Position numbers and translations under genes: made by a program. From contig NW_005179136.1 in assembly GCF_000350225.1 (NCBI RefSeq), positions 1 through 64,000 of the forward strand: 64,000 nucleotides of DNA. The letters are read 5' to 3'. A model generated the notes under the pieces. The model saw nothing but the letters and a program-made list of their open reading frames with translations. It did no database searches and was not told the origin of the DNA. The stretch comes from Chondrus crispus. Taxonomy: Eukaryota > Rhodophyta > Florideophyceae > Gigartinales > Gigartinaceae. Position 1 is the stretch's first letter. Every line of letters starts with the position of its first letter. Positions 27,867 to 39,501 of this stretch are shown piece after piece.

Positions 27867-30800
27867 TTATGCTCGACGTGGCGGATACCCTTCCTTTCGC
27901 CCCCACACCTGATAAATTCCACCGTCTGGGAGACTCCTGTGTTGTACTGCTGAGTTTGATGTGGATATGAGACACATATGATCGTCGCTTTCTTCGCTCT
28001 CCTGTTCGCAGTAGTGCAAAACTAGTGCCTTTCGAACGTAGCTTCCAAGCTCAACCAGCGCTCTTCTTTCGTTTCGTTGTTGTTGTAACACGCGGTATCC
28101 ATCTTCCTTCGCTTCGCACTCCTTCACTGCGCAATATCGTATTGTTTCCTGACTTTCTTTCCCACGAGCGTCCAGAATCTGGACTTGAAATACGGCTAGC
28201 ACCATCCAAAAACTTCTGTCTTGATCATGCTCAGAATCTTTGTTCTCATGAAGGGTGAATGTGAGATCAGGATCTGCGGTCGAAACTACACAAACCTGCA
28301 GGGCTTGAATCACGCTACCATAGGATATAGTTGCCAGAACGGATGTTTGGTCCCTCTTTTGCCCGTCTGTTCCTTTGCACCACTTTGCAGTTCCATATTT
28401 ATGTACAGTTACGGAATTTCCATGCTCCGCCCGGCCACTTCTAAGACATATCTTGTGTTTTCATAAATGCTCTAAAAGCTCCCTTGCTTTCAACAGAAAT
28501 GCAAGGTCAGATGATTGGAACATTTCTGAATATTGACCTCCGTCCGTAGTGTTTCCTAGGTTCATAATTCTTGACTTGTCTACGCGCCAGTCCTTCCTAC
28601 TGAGAGACGATGATAAAAGTCCTTTCCGATGGAATCGAAGGTTCTGCAGAACAGGAGTTGGGAAGCAGTCCTGAGGCTTTTGTAGTAATCTTCCGGCATC
28701 CTGCAGCCCAGAACTGTCGTAGCCCAAGAGATTCAAAACGGACTTCGCTGACTCAGAGCTCCATCCGTTCTCACTGGTGCCAGTGCCTTCAGTCTCAATT
28801 GCCAGACGAGTCTTCCAGTCGTTGGCAAGACGATGTTCCATAGCCTGTAATTGTGAGTTTTTCATATTGGATTGAGCCACCCCCCTCTTCAATGGCTGAT
28901 GAGCACTTTCAAACAACAATTCTTGTACATGTCTTACGCTACCGAACAGTGGCAATGTATGTGTGAAGAACTCCAACAGTCTGTGAAGGTTTGGTTTGTA
29001 CAAATGAGTGGAGGCAAAGCTGTTTGTGCGACACAGCTTATCTACTCGAGATTGGTAACGAAGTGCCATATTCCAAATCTCCAGGAGTCTTTTGGTGCCT
29101 CCTTCTTCATTGTGTGTGTCTATTGACCTCTTACCATCTATTCTTGATTCCGGAAAGTACTGCGTCCTGCTCACGAGAGAGGAAAACAGGTCAAGGAGGT
29201 TGAGAGCTTCATCGATAGTAGCACAGTTTCCGCTCACTCCCTCGCCAGTGATTTTGTGCACGTACCAAGTACACTTCATCGCTCGTGGTGCTACCAAGAG
29301 CAGGCAGTACATAGACGATATCGTCATTGAATGTAGCACATGCTTGTCATGGTTGATTAGGCTCTCCTGATATATGAGATGTCCATCCTTCAAAGCCACT
29401 TTGGCAATCGCCTCAGCATCTCTGCGTACATCTTTTGGCAGCAATGTTATACAGAGATTCATGATGTCGCGACCAATCCCGAGGAAAGATGATCCGGAGC
29501 CACAATGCATGAGCGATACGAATCGCAAAACAGAAGGAACAACCAGTTTCCTACTGCCAAGTACACGAGGTACACGAGCGCGAACGTGTTGTAGTTTTGC
29601 AGAGAGTTAATGAAGTGCCTGCAAACTTGTCTCAAACGTATCTGCGTCATCCACTTCGAGGGCTTTCAAGTCTTCCCTCGATAACTTGGATCTCCTCAGT
29701 GCAGTAGCCCGGTTCTCATCTCTCGCGAAAGATGGATGGTCGGAATGGATGCGAGTTGTATAACAATACTTGCTTCCTTGAAATCCAGACTTGTCGTACC
29801 TTCCATAGCTGCATAAGTGACATGGAACATTGGAGCAGTGCCCTAGTCGGTCCAAAGTGTGGGAGACTGCAGGATAGTCCCCGACGTACCCGACGACATC
29901 GAGAAAAAGAACAACCTTCTCTCCTTCTGCGGTAGTCATCTCAAATCCCTTTTCTGTCCCCTCAATGATATCATCAATAACTGCCGCCAGTACCTCGTTT
30001 GTAGATCTTCCTGGAGGAGTTAGCCCGATGGATCTGATGGCTCCAGCTCCGTTGCGGTTCTCCGGAGCCATACCTATTGGCAGCATGTATACACCACCCA
30101 TGCTTTCCTAATTTCCAATGTACGGCGTAAATCCATCAGAGTACAGAAACATTCTGTACACAACGTACTTTCTTCCATCTTCAAGATGTCCACTGCTCTC
30201 CGCATCGACGCGATGGCCCTTGTCCATCGGATTATCATCCGCAGATACTCGTCTCACTACGATTTTGTCAAACATCTGGTTTTAAACCCCCCTATTCGTG
30301 CCAGTGAGATTCGAAACATTTCTTTCAGAAGATACAACCAAGCTGGTGGCGTAGTCGTTATCGCAGTTATGTCTTCTCCACATCCTATACACATGGAAGG
30401 GTGTTTGCGTGGGTTCTTCCGAATCTTCGGCATCTGGCTGTCCTGGAAGTGCAAGTTCGACGACCATGTCACTGGGAAGGAATGCCCGAGATTCTGGTCT
30501 CTTCATCTTCATCCTTTTGGTACGCTTTGAATTAGACTGCTCCTGCGGTTCTGTCCAGTTCGGATCATCGTAAACAAAGAAGGAAGATACAACTGCATCA
30601 AAGCTCATGTTTGTTGAGGACGTTACTGTAAACTGGGCTTGCATCAATCTGCCCTTCACCGCGTCACTTGTTTCGAACGTGATGTTAAGAAGGAGCCCTT
30701 TCCGAAGTTGCACCGTCAATCCATCTTCCGTTGGAATCCGATAAACAGATAGACTCCCAGCCCTATCCTGTATTATTGGAGTGTCCTCAATATCCAAGAA

Positions 30801-31001
30801 CCTTGGCACCTCGCTTGACGGATCCATATCATGCCGACTTCCTTGCACCATCTCCCGCAATCTTGCTGTCGAAAAGTCAAGTTTCGCCCAGTCGCTAGGC
30901 CTTACAATCATGGTAGGAGCTCTGTCCTGTGAGGAATACTTTCCAACGCCAGCTTCGACCCAGACTTCGAGAAATCCACAGTAAACATTTCTACACGACA
31001 A
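27867..31001 (-). pseudogene. Second tnp2-like transposase, one frame with four stops
   Basis: One minus-strand phase runs 1,045 codons with stops only at 30282 (TAA), 30108 (TAG), 29607 (TAA) and 28461 (TGA). It contains FLYSDGF (first Asp), then MGGVYMLPIG, then VGYVGDYPAVSHTLDRLGHC with PCHLC, the tnp2 GDxP...PCxxC core. Further on are KPNLHRLLEFF, LPLFGSV and LFESAHQPLKR. This is a CACTA-superfamily transposase distinct from the one at 0.8-11 kb. There are no frameshifts in this part. It is inactive as read. It lies directly beyond the SET-like fragment, so it may be the transposase of the element carrying the island. Confidence 0.75.
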
Positions 31002-31672
31002 GGAACGAAGAAGTTGGATTTCGCAAATGGACGAACACGTCTCTTCAGAGTAGATGTACTTGGCAGTTTGAGAGTGAGCTGCCTTTCATTCACTCTCCAG
31101 TTCCTAAAGTTAGCAAGTGTCTGATACGCAGTCTCGCTGAGACGTGTGCTCCCAGTTGCTGTTATCAGTGATGCAATATTTGTCCAGGTCAATCGAATTC
31201 CACCAGAAGCACCGTCGAACATGCTGTCTATCAGCTCTTCGCACCCTTCAGCTTCGTAGACAGTGTCCTGCTCAACGCTCAATTCAATGTCTAATCCAGA
31301 AATTCGTTCGCTTTCTTCACAATAGAGCGTGTCATTTCGTTCGGAGTGAGAACTTAATGGAAGTGCCTCCACGCCGTCATGAATCACGCCTTGTTTTTCT
31401 TGGAGGTCGCTTAAAAGCCCGTCTTTCAAAAGAGAAGCATAGGATTCTGATTGACGGTCTAGTAATTTGAATCCATCCCCTGGACGTTTTGCTGGCTTTG
31501 TAGACAGTTGCCTACATGGCCTTGCTCTTTTTCGATGTCTTTCAAGCTGAGGTTCAGAAGAAGATGGTGCGTGCCCATCCGAAGTAGTCCCTTGTGATGC
31601 AACATCTTCGGAACGCTTTGCATAAGGTCCGCGTTTTTTAAGAACCCAACGACTCTTGCTTTGACGCCCCAT
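30908..31672 (-). pseudogene. N-terminal part of second tnp2-like transposase
   Basis: A 254-codon frame starting at 31672 with a basic N-terminus (RQSKSRWVLKKRGPYAKR), followed by an acidic linker and SNFFVPCRVEMFTVDFSKSG. It overlaps the catalytic frame (31001) in another phase, so one frameshift near 30950 separates them. The start is upstream of any other candidate ATG and is followed directly by tnp2-type linker composition. Confidence 0.55.
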
Positions 31673-32127
31673 CTGTGACGGTTTCGACCAAGTTTGCCAC
31701 TGGAAGTGGGGCTGCAGTGAAGTTGGGCATTGACCTCGGCATTAACAAGACTTCAGCAAGCTTACTGCTCTACAGACGAAAGAAGGTCTTTTGCTACATT
31801 TGGCGATGCATACGGTTGTGCCGTTAATATTAAAGCTTGGTTCAATGAATAGAAACGGTAAGAATGAGATGCTCCTACTCGCATTTTGATGTGATACCGC
31901 ACGAAAAAAGCTCAATGGATGGCTGTCATTAAGGGCAACCATGCCATACCGAATTCGGTAATTTCAAATTGAGATTTCAGAACCTATATTCTGCTATTGA
32001 CACGTGCCCATGAAAATGTAACTGATTTTCACTCAGATGCCCTGCTCGAACTCAGAAAGGGCGGTAGTTTGATATATCAAACTACAGCCTACTGCATATA
32101 TAGTTCCAGGACCAGATCCAACTCTCT
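31673..32127. other. No supported gene
   Basis: Upstream flank of the second tnp2-like gene. Short ORFs without motifs. Confidence 0.35.
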
Positions 32128-32425
32128 GCACGCCCCTCGCCCGCAGTCCTGACCCACCATACATCTTCTTTTCTGGCAGTTTCGTTTCCGCGAGTTGCGT
32201 GTTCGGTTGAAATCTCATGCACAGTAAGTGACACCACTTCTGCCACAATCCTGACCAACCGCGCATCCTCTTTTCTGACAGTTTCATTTCCGCGAGTTGC
32301 ATGTTTGGTTGAAATCTCATGCACAGTAAGTGACGCCACTTCTGCCACATTCCTGACCCACCGGGCATCCTCTTTTCTGACAGTTTCATTTCCGCGAGTT
32401 GCGTGTTCGGTTGAAATCTCATGTG
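32128..32425. repeat. 102-bp tandem repeat, about three copies
   Basis: Units share CTTCTGCCACA.TCCTGACC.ACCG.GCATC, TTTTCTGACAGTTTCATTTCC, GCGAGTTGC.TGTT.GGTTG and AAATCTCATG. A 102-bp period (34 codons) makes the minus strand open through all units, with a repeated MRFQPNxQLAExKLxEKxM pattern. Probably a minisatellite rather than a gene. Confidence 0.8.
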
Positions 32426-34461
32426 GAGACACGAGTGCGCTGCACACGTTGGGTAAGTGATCCCTTTCTCTAGGCAATACCGTTTTGCGATTAGCTACAA
32501 AGCTTTAACGTACGTTCGCACATTCTCTAACACATTGAAAGTGTCGAAGAACTGTTCTGACGAATCCTCACAGCGTTCCTTGTCTCACTGCAGGTCAACC
32601 CGCCCATCGTCTAACTCAGAATTAAGTAAGCCATCAGTACATGTAATGTGACCGTAACTGATCTCTCCTGTTATGTTTCTTGGCGTTGATTATTGTACTT
32701 AACGGAAGCGCAATGAACCACTGCCGCGGTATTTCTGTTTTTGGACGGGGTAGATGTAGTGTATGTAGCCGTAACAATACTCTTTGGTTGCTACAAATAA
32801 ATGTGATATGAACGCCGCTAGAACTGCTATCGGTTTCATCCTTTGGGATGGGTCCGTTTCTGGACCAGCGGCGTGATATCACCTTTGCAAGAAAGGTACT
32901 GGACTAACATTTCATTGACTGAGAGTAGGTCGCAGCATTACGTCTAGTGCTGCATTGGGGCTGCGAATGGACACATATTGTCATTGCCCTGGAGCAGCAA
33001 AACATAGTCGTCGGTGGCTGCGCAGATGCAGCGGTGACCATCGTCTCATCATTATCTCAATGTAACAAAGTTTGGCCCTGCAAGACCTACTCCGTGTGCA
33101 GTTCCAGCCAACCTTCTACCGCCACGGGCCAGGTAGAGCCGCTGTGCCATAACTATGGTGCTTTCTAGCCAATGGCGTCATTGGTAAAAAATGTGCAAAA
33201 TCGCGACATGAAATCAGCAAGCGTTGCTAAATTTATGACACAGTTTTTGCTGGCCCGGACCAAAATATTTGCGCAAATTTTTTATTGCCTCAGATAGGCT
33301 GATTTGACCTTCCTGTGCACAGGGTTGTGGCGATTGGGAAGTGAAAGCGGGTCGGGTTTGTTCGGGAGTGCAACCAGACGTTGGTGTTTTTGCGAAGCTA
33401 TGCACGGGAAGGACGGTTCCGTTGAGGGACGGTTCCGTTAGCGGCAACTCTCGCATCAAAAGAAGTGTTTAGAGTAATTGATGGAGAGGGCAAAGCACAG
33501 CAAAGGATTTGCTACACGGGCACTCATACACAGCATGTGCGAGCGGTTGCGCAGCGGGCGTTGAAGCGATGAGACAGTATGAGGGTTTGAAAGGCAGGCT
33601 GCGTCGATGCCTTCCTCACAGGCCACAATCCATGGCACGAAGCCCTTCGTCTTAAATTTTCCCTCCCAGTAATTTATATTTCGACTGTGCCCGGAAGAAA
33701 GACCTCACGCTCACCTCTAACAGAAAGTTGAAGGCAGAGTCAATCTTTTCCCCCCTTTCGATACACCCTCCTTGACCCTTGCTCTGCTCTCCACTACTTC
33801 TGGTGTTAAGACCACCGTATCTCCACTCCTCTTCTTTTTCCCTGTTGCAGACACGAGACCCATCCTAACACTACAAGAGAGCGCGCGGACGCTCACACGT
33901 CCGACTGTATTGGAAGTGCGTTCGTCTGCAGTCAACTACCGACTAATATTTCCCCTTGCTAATCCGCCACGTCTTCCCGGTCTCCTATCTTTCATCCCCT
34001 CATCTTCATCCCCGGTTTCCAAGGCACCCTCTTCTGCAACCGCTTGCGTCCTCTCTTCCTCGCCCCCGTTACCCCCTCTACCTAAACTCAGCTGTACACG
34101 ATCCTACGCACTATCCTCTTTCTCTCCCCTCTCTCTGTAGAATATCCGTCCTCCACAAGCGCTCCTTCCCCACATTTGCATGTCGGCCACTGCCAACCGC
34201 TCCCTGCGCGCGGCCCGGTGCATGCACTTTTCACGTATCTACGAGCGAACGGTGTGGCTTATGTCAGTGCAATTGGCTATAACTGGCGCCACGACACATC
34301 CATTTCGTCCAAGGAGCCCTCTGGCGAAGGAATTCTTCCGAGGAGACAATGACAAGTGCGTTACATAGGGGTTTCGTTTTGGCGCAGGCGGGTTGCCATC
34401 ATTGAGGTTGGAGGGATTTTGCTTATCTCAAATTGGGCGTTTTGTCGTTTTTATTGCACAG
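32426..34461. other. No confident gene; CT-rich stretch at 33.7-34.2 kb
   Basis: Only short motif-less ORFs. About 33710-34140 is rich in C/T on the plus strand (promoter-like, or simple sequence) and may belong to the gene fragment that follows. Confidence 0.35.
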
Positions 34462-35190
34462 GTGCACCAGCTTACACGTCCCAGGTTACGAAAGAAGGGT
34501 GCACCGTTCTAGAGCGTGTCACTCTGGTCATTTCAGAGGAAAGTCAGGTAAGCTTATTCGTTAACGGGACTAAGTCCGGGCGCATTTGTCCTTGTCAACC
34601 GAGTATACATTTTCCGTCTTCAACGTCTGTTTTGAGTTGTCGAACGCGCGCGCAGTTTTCTTTTTTGCGACCTCCCAGCTTGTGCTTTTGAGTTTTTCCT
34701 CCCTGAATGAGTTTGATCTTGCAAAGAGATTTCTGAACAACGCCAACGTCGCAAATAAATGGGAGGCCGCGGAGATTGAGGCCGCTGAGGTGGAGCGAAA
34801 CGAGGCCCGACGCGAGCTTGAGGAGCTGACAAAGGGCATGCACGAGGTGGACAATGAAAAGGGCGATGTTGAGGAAGACGTCTCTCCCGCGAAGGACGAC
34901 CTGCCGGAGTCTCCGCAATTGAAAGACATGGAGGAGAACGGCAAGGATGGTTGTTCTGCTTCTGGTGGGAGCCCAATAAAACGCAAGCTTAGTGAGGCCT
35001 TTGGACTACCGAGCAGGAGCGGTCCGAGGCGCATCTGCCGCGAGGTCGAAGAGGTGGTGGAACATAACGACGGCTATCTGATTACAAGGGTGGTCACAAA
35101 AGTATTTGACGACGAGTGTAACGAGTTGCCTGATGACACCCCGGTCACGGAAGAGCCGGAAAAGCCTCAGGCTCCATTGAACGCCGCGCA
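34462..35190 (+). pseudogene. Host-gene fragment, tentatively POLD3/Cdc27-like, with an intron
   Basis: A candidate exon 34462-34547 is bounded by CACAG and GTAAGC. A CCTCCCAG acceptor at 34678 resumes in phase 0, giving a 131-nt GT-AG intron. Downstream is a Glu/Lys coiled-coil stretch, then SPIKRKLSEAF, then RRICREVEEVVEHNDGYLIT with VVTKVFDDE. The last block resembles the conserved C-terminal block of DNA polymerase delta subunit 3 (RVxxxxxxxDGYIVT...E.xSxDE). No C-terminal PIP box follows; a GC-rich stretch begins instead. The assignment is tentative. Confidence 0.35.
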
Positions 35191-35532
35191 AGCGCTGGGC
35201 TTGCGCGGCATTGCGCAGCGCGTCTCTTTGCGCCCGAACTTGCCGAGGTGCTCGTCGGAGTGCCGCTGCATGTCTTCGACCGCCCCGCGCGATGCGGGCG
35301 GCGCGCCGCCATCGCCTCTGGCGGCAGCGTCGCCTTGCGCGAGAGCGACGATGTGTCCGCACCCCGCTCGCCGACGCTCTCACATCCCCTACCCGCCTCA
35401 CATGTGCCCTTCGTCTATGCCGTCCTCCACCTGCACCCCCGGTCAACACACCGACACCCTCACCACCGCCCCTGTCATTATCCCCCGATGCGCTAGACCC
35501 ATCCACAACAGCCCATGTCGTCAAACCAGGGA
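35191..35532. other. GC-rich stretch, no recognised gene
   Basis: Strongly GC-rich between the preceding fragment and the PPPDE-like start. Frames are open on both strands with Pro/Arg/Ala-rich products, so coding cannot be judged by eye. Composition resembles 11050-11420. Confidence 0.35.
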
Positions 35533-35650
35533 ATGATGCCTAATGCGGGTGGAGTCCCAGTCGAACTCAATGTCTACGATCTTCAGCACCCCGACAACCC
35601 GGACGCCGTGCGCACCATTAACTGGTATCTCTACGTCCTCTGCATGGGGC
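35533..35650 (+). pseudogene. PPPDE/DeSI-like peptidase, first exon cut by gypsy element
   Basis: ATG at 35533 opens [17 protein letters not shown], then [12 protein letters not shown]. The PVxLNVYDL start followed by (I)N.YLY..G.G matches the N-terminus of PPPDE (DeSI-2 type) thiol peptidases or deubiquitinases. The catalytic His of the next FHSG motif is missing because gypsy DNA, in reverse orientation, begins at about 35650. The exon is therefore truncated by insertion or rearrangement. Confidence 0.6.
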
Positions 35651-36634
35651 GAGTATGGTTTCCATGTATGCAGGGCATATATGATAGCTAAGAGCTCTCG
35701 CTCATGCGTACTGTATCCTTGCTCTGCTGGATTCAGTTTTCTAGAAGCGTATGCCACAGGACGACATCCGGATTCGTCGGTTTGGGTCAGTACCGCCCCG
35801 ACACCTGTTTGAGATGCGTCTGCAGTTAGTTGATATGGCAGATTTGGATCTGCGCATCTTAGCACTGGTGCTTCTGTTAATCGCTGCTTTAGCTCCTGAA
35901 ATGCTGAAGCTTGCGGCTTTTCCCGTTTGAAGGGATTCTTTTTTCGAGTAAGGTTTGAAAGAGGGGTCGCAATTGTTGTGAAGTCTTTTACAAACCTTCT
36001 GTAGTAATTACAAAGTCCTAGAAAACTTTGCACTTGTGTTACGTTTTGTGGTGCTTCCCAGTTCTTTAATGCTTCAATTTTCTTTGGATCTACTTGAATA
36101 CCGTCTTTGCTAATGATGTGTCCTAGGTATCCAATGTTTTGAGAGAGAAATTCACATTTTGATAGCTTCCCATACAGCTTTTGTTCTCTCAATAGGTGTA
36201 GTACTGTTTTGAGGTGTTTCACGTTCTGCTCTTTTTTGCTGTAAACAAGTATATCGTCAAGATATACAAGAACAAATGTATCTAAATACGGCCTAAATAT
36301 GTTGTTAGTTAATGTTTGAAAACATCCAGGTGCTCCCGTTAGTCCGAATGGAGTCACCAAGTCTTCGTATTGTCCGTACCTCGTCCTAAAAGCAGTTTTC
36401 TCTATGTCTGAGTCTTTCAGCCTTGTTTGATGATATCCAGATCTAAGATCCAGCGTCGAGAAGTATTTAGCTCCACCGACTTGATCCCATACTTCATCAA
36501 TTCTCGGTAACGGAACCTGATTTTTTACCGTTTCTTTGTTCAATGCTCTGTAATCTATACACATTCGGAGACCTCCATCTTTTTTAGGTGTAAATAGTAC
36601 TCGACTTCCCCAAGGGCTTATGCTTGGTCTGATA
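35651..36634 (-). pseudogene. Gypsy reverse transcriptase and start of RNase H
   Basis: RT motifs are clear: [39 protein letters not shown], the catalytic [10 protein letters not shown], then [10 protein letters not shown] and [11 protein letters not shown]. The RNase H/connection begins [15 protein letters not shown] with the first Asp, then [16 protein letters not shown], and is lost at the truncation point. Upstream residues [10 protein letters not shown] are in phase, but the preceding pre-RT segment is shifted. Confidence 0.9.
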
Positions 36635-36638
36635 AATC

Positions 36639-37049
36639 CTAGGGATAGAGCCTCCTCAACCTGTTTTTCATTTCTTCAAGTTCTTTTCTTGAGAGCTTGT
36701 AGATTGGCCCCATCTTGGGTTTTGCATCTTTCTCCAAATCTTTACTCATTTCCACTGAGCGTTTTGGTGGTAGTCCACGCGGTAGCTCTTTGGGAAATAC
36801 ATCTTTGTATTCTTTCATCATATCCATTAGTTCTTCATTTTTAAGCGCTTTAGGACCTTACCCTGTTCATTTTTCTTCACTGCTTTTTAACACTACATGA
36901 TATATCATACTCTTTTGCTTTTTTGCTAGTCTCACGAACTGCTTACTCGTCAACATGAATGTAGGGTTGGATTCCCTATCTTGAAGAGCCTCTGCGTCCA
37001 GAGTTATTAATCTAGATCCTTCTTTGAGGATCATACGGTTATCCTTCAA
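36639..37049 (-). pseudogene. Gypsy protease/pre-RT segment
   Basis: 36639-36827 encodes YKDVFPKELPRGLPPKRSVE and a [11 protein letters not shown] helix, the conserved linker before gypsy RT. 36867-37049 is an open stretch joined to it in phase except for TGA and TAA codons at about 36850-36866. It probably derives from the protease-RT connection. Confidence 0.7.
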
Positions 37050-37572
37050 GTTGATTATTGGGTTGTCTTCAGATGACCACGCCTTGCCTCAGATTAAGTC
37101 GTAGGCGATCCAGTCCACTACGTATGGCCGTAAGTTGATGGTAGCTTCTCCAATCCGTATGTTTAGATTCTCGCAACACCGTTCCATTGGAACTAGTGTT
37201 CGGTCCCATAGCTCTGCATTGAGACTAGTTTTCTCTCTTTTCATTTTCAATTTTCTGCATATTTCTTTGATATTACGATCTTCTCACACCCACTATCCAC
37301 AAGGATGTTACATGAGAAGTTGTCGGTACTACTTTGTACCCTTCCCGTGTAAACCAGTAGGCTTTGTCTCTGTGATTTTCTCCTTTTCCTGTATGGTGAA
37401 AATGCACATAGTTTCACATTGTTATTTTCTCTACTTGATATATTAGACCTAAGGTCTTCTTTTTGTGCTTTTTGTATTTTCTGGGTTTTTTGTGTTTTTT
37501 GATTTGTTTTCTTATGGAAGTCGGCAATTTTACAAGCTTCCCCTGATGTGCTGAGACTCTTCAGTGGAACTG

Positions 37573-38202
37573 CTAGTTTTTCTTATGAGGATATGACTTG
37601 TTGTTCATGTAAGGCTTGTTGTAATGGTTACGCGCTATGCAATTTGGTTTTGCACATACGAAACATAACTTGTTCTCGATTCTGCGCTTTTTCTTTGCGT
37701 ACGAGAGTTTATTACTTTTCTGATAAGGAATGTTTCCTATCTGCATTGGTGTTGGTCCCCCTGAATACCCTGATGTAGGTCTGCCGAATCCGAAGAAGTT
37801 CTGACCACTAGTGTACAAGCTGTCTAACCTATCAGCAATCTTCATGGCATCCTGTAAGGTTACAGGTTCAGCCCGCTCAACTTCAAGACGAGTTCGGGTC
37901 TTCAGTCCTTGACTGTAATGGAAGATCTGCTCCGCAGCTGAGATCTTTGGAATCTGTAAAAGCCATTTTGAGAACTCCCTGTTGTATTCTCTTACAAGGG
38001 TGAGCTTACCCATTTGTTTCAAATCACTGAGAATCTTACGTGCCGTGAGTTCACGGTTGACCGGCTCGAAGAAATTGAGTAGTTCTCTCTGAAAGTCTCC
38101 ATAGCCACTTAGGGTTGTACCGTTTAAGGTTACTAACTCCCACCGGTGGGAGTTAGTAACCTTGGCCATTGGAGTCCTGCTACTTAATCTTAGATATGGC
38201 AT
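37573..38202 (-). pseudogene. Gypsy gag with zinc-knuckle-like motif
   Basis: A 209-codon frame with the retrotransposon Gag helix region (GYGDFQRELLNFFEP, LSDLKQMGKL, YNREFSKWL, then a YSQGLKTRTRLEVE turn) and, near the C-terminus, CFVCAKPNCIARNH, a variant CCHC knuckle. A 38-bp perfect palindrome (38127-38164) lies in its 5' part. Upstream the frame is probably continuous with gag N-terminal sequence but broken. Confidence 0.75.
38127..38164. repeat. 38-bp perfect palindrome
   Basis: AAGGTTACTAACTCCCACC followed immediately by its exact reverse complement, no spacer. It sits inside gag coding sequence, so it is more likely an inverted micro-duplication than a functional site. Confidence 0.9.
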
Positions 38203-38345
38203 TTAGTTGTGTGTTTTGAGTTCCACATATATTATCTAGACTCTTCAACCAGCTTCGGATATTCTCACCACGAAACTTCTCAGGTTTACCAGTCTTTAGT
38301 TGAGGGCTCGGCGAACTTGTATTGCTTAGGTTCGCAATTCGTTGG

Positions 38346-38825
38346 TTAGCAAAAGCTACTGCTTGGTTTGCCTGGGTTACCTGTTCCTGTAAGGATTGGT
38401 TTGCTTGAGTTCGGCTTCGTGATTTTTGTCCAACGTTGAATCACGTGCTTTTCGGAAGCCAAGTGGACCAAGCGGAGAAGTTCTTCTTTACGGCGTCGAT
38501 GTTCGTCGTCCAACTTATGGGTGTTGTACAGTAGCGGATTACTGTAGTTAGTGTCACACAGTTCGCAACGAATGGATAAAATTTTCTTGTGTTCTGTATC
38601 CAAATTATTTAATGCACTGTTGAACCCACGAGCCGTAATGAGGCTTCTAATATGGTCCTCCGATTGATTGTGGTCCTCCCACGACTGCGACGGCGGCTTA
38701 TTGGAACGACAAGTGGAGCAACGGGGCTCAATTGGCTGTGACACGTGGCCGTGTAGGGTGATGGTGGCACCTTGATTGAGCGCGACTGCTTCGAAAGCGT
38801 TCAGTAAGGAGCGCTCGTTATCCAA
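38346..38825 (-). pseudogene. Gag-associated ORF with two C2H2-like zinc fingers
   Basis: A 159-codon frame. One motif is CSTCRSN...WEDHNQSEDH (CxxC...HxxxxxH) and the second is CELCDTNYSNPLLYNTHKLDDEH, the spacing of U1-type C2H2 fingers. It lies between the LTR and gag of the gypsy element, so it is probably the N-terminal part of its Gag or a leader ORF. Zinc fingers in this position are unusual for gypsy elements. Confidence 0.55.
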
Positions 38826-39011
38826 TGGTTTGCTATTTTTTATTCAATTTTTCTGAGGTTGCTGAGGCGCCTCGCTGGCCGCAATTTCCAAATCTAGCTT
38901 TTCAGCAATTTTTTCTGCAACAGGGACCTGATCCGGCGGTTGGGCTTCACGATTCGTTAATTTAGAAATTTCAGACACTTGGAAATTTAAAAGTTGTTCG
39001 GTTAGAGATCT

Positions 39012-39026
39012 GGAACGATGCTACCA
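39012..39026 (-). promoter_or_regulatory. Primer-binding-like site of gypsy element
   Basis: The minus strand reads TGGTAGCATCGTTCC directly inside the LTR boundary. It begins with TGG, as needed to pair with a tRNA 3' CCA, and TGGTAGC also starts some initiator-tRNA-type primer sites. Confidence 0.5.
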
Positions 39027-39501
39027 GTTTTAGTGGTTCGGAAATTATTATGATAGATTGGAAAGTATGACTTACTTTTTTGGGAAACTTGCGGTTGTTG
39101 AAAGCGGCTCTAGATGATGGCTCACTCGGGGTTGAAGGTGGCGCCTGTGTTCAGCAGGTGGTTGTGCCTACGGCCTTCGAACCCCCAGCTCGCAGTCGAC
39201 GAACCCTCTTTATTGAAAACTAGAATGTAGCTAGACTAGACTGAAATCACGCTAGACTACATTAAAAACTAACTTCTCGACTATAATCACCTCTCCCAGT
39301 GCCAATTTCCCACCTTACTATTTGCATGTTTCTCCTCCTCGGTCCTCTTTGTCCTCTTCTTTGGTCCTCTTCGCCTCTCCGCGGAGAAGAGGACGAAGTA
39401 GAAACCTTACTCTTTAAAAGAAGGAGGACCAGGGAGCACAGTGATGGCATAAATGGGACAACGCCTTTCAAGTACACGTGTAATTTTAGTAAGGCGTTAC
39501 A
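39027..39501 (-). repeat. 5' LTR of gypsy element (about 475 bp)
   Basis: Similar, with many differences, to 40103-40589. On the minus strand it begins TGTAACGCC, a common gypsy LTR start, and ends CCACTAAAAC next to the primer site. Shared blocks include GGCTCTAGATGATGGCTCAC, TCGCTAGACTACATTA-like and GGAGGACC. Confidence 0.75.

Larger units (their letters stand above)
35651..39501 (-). mobile_element. Ty3/gypsy retrotransposon, truncated and decayed
   Basis: Order on the minus strand: LTR (39501-39027), primer site, zinc-finger ORF, gag, protease region, reverse transcriptase, start of RNase H. It breaks off inside RNase H at about 35650, where PPPDE-like gene sequence begins. Integrase and 3' LTR are absent. 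Stops and shifts occur between segments. Confidence 0.85.

Noticed and set aside
32033..32477. ~130-codon minus ORFs with repeated peptide MRFQPN..
   Set aside because: Produced by a 102-bp tandem repeat whose period is divisible by three; no start context or family.
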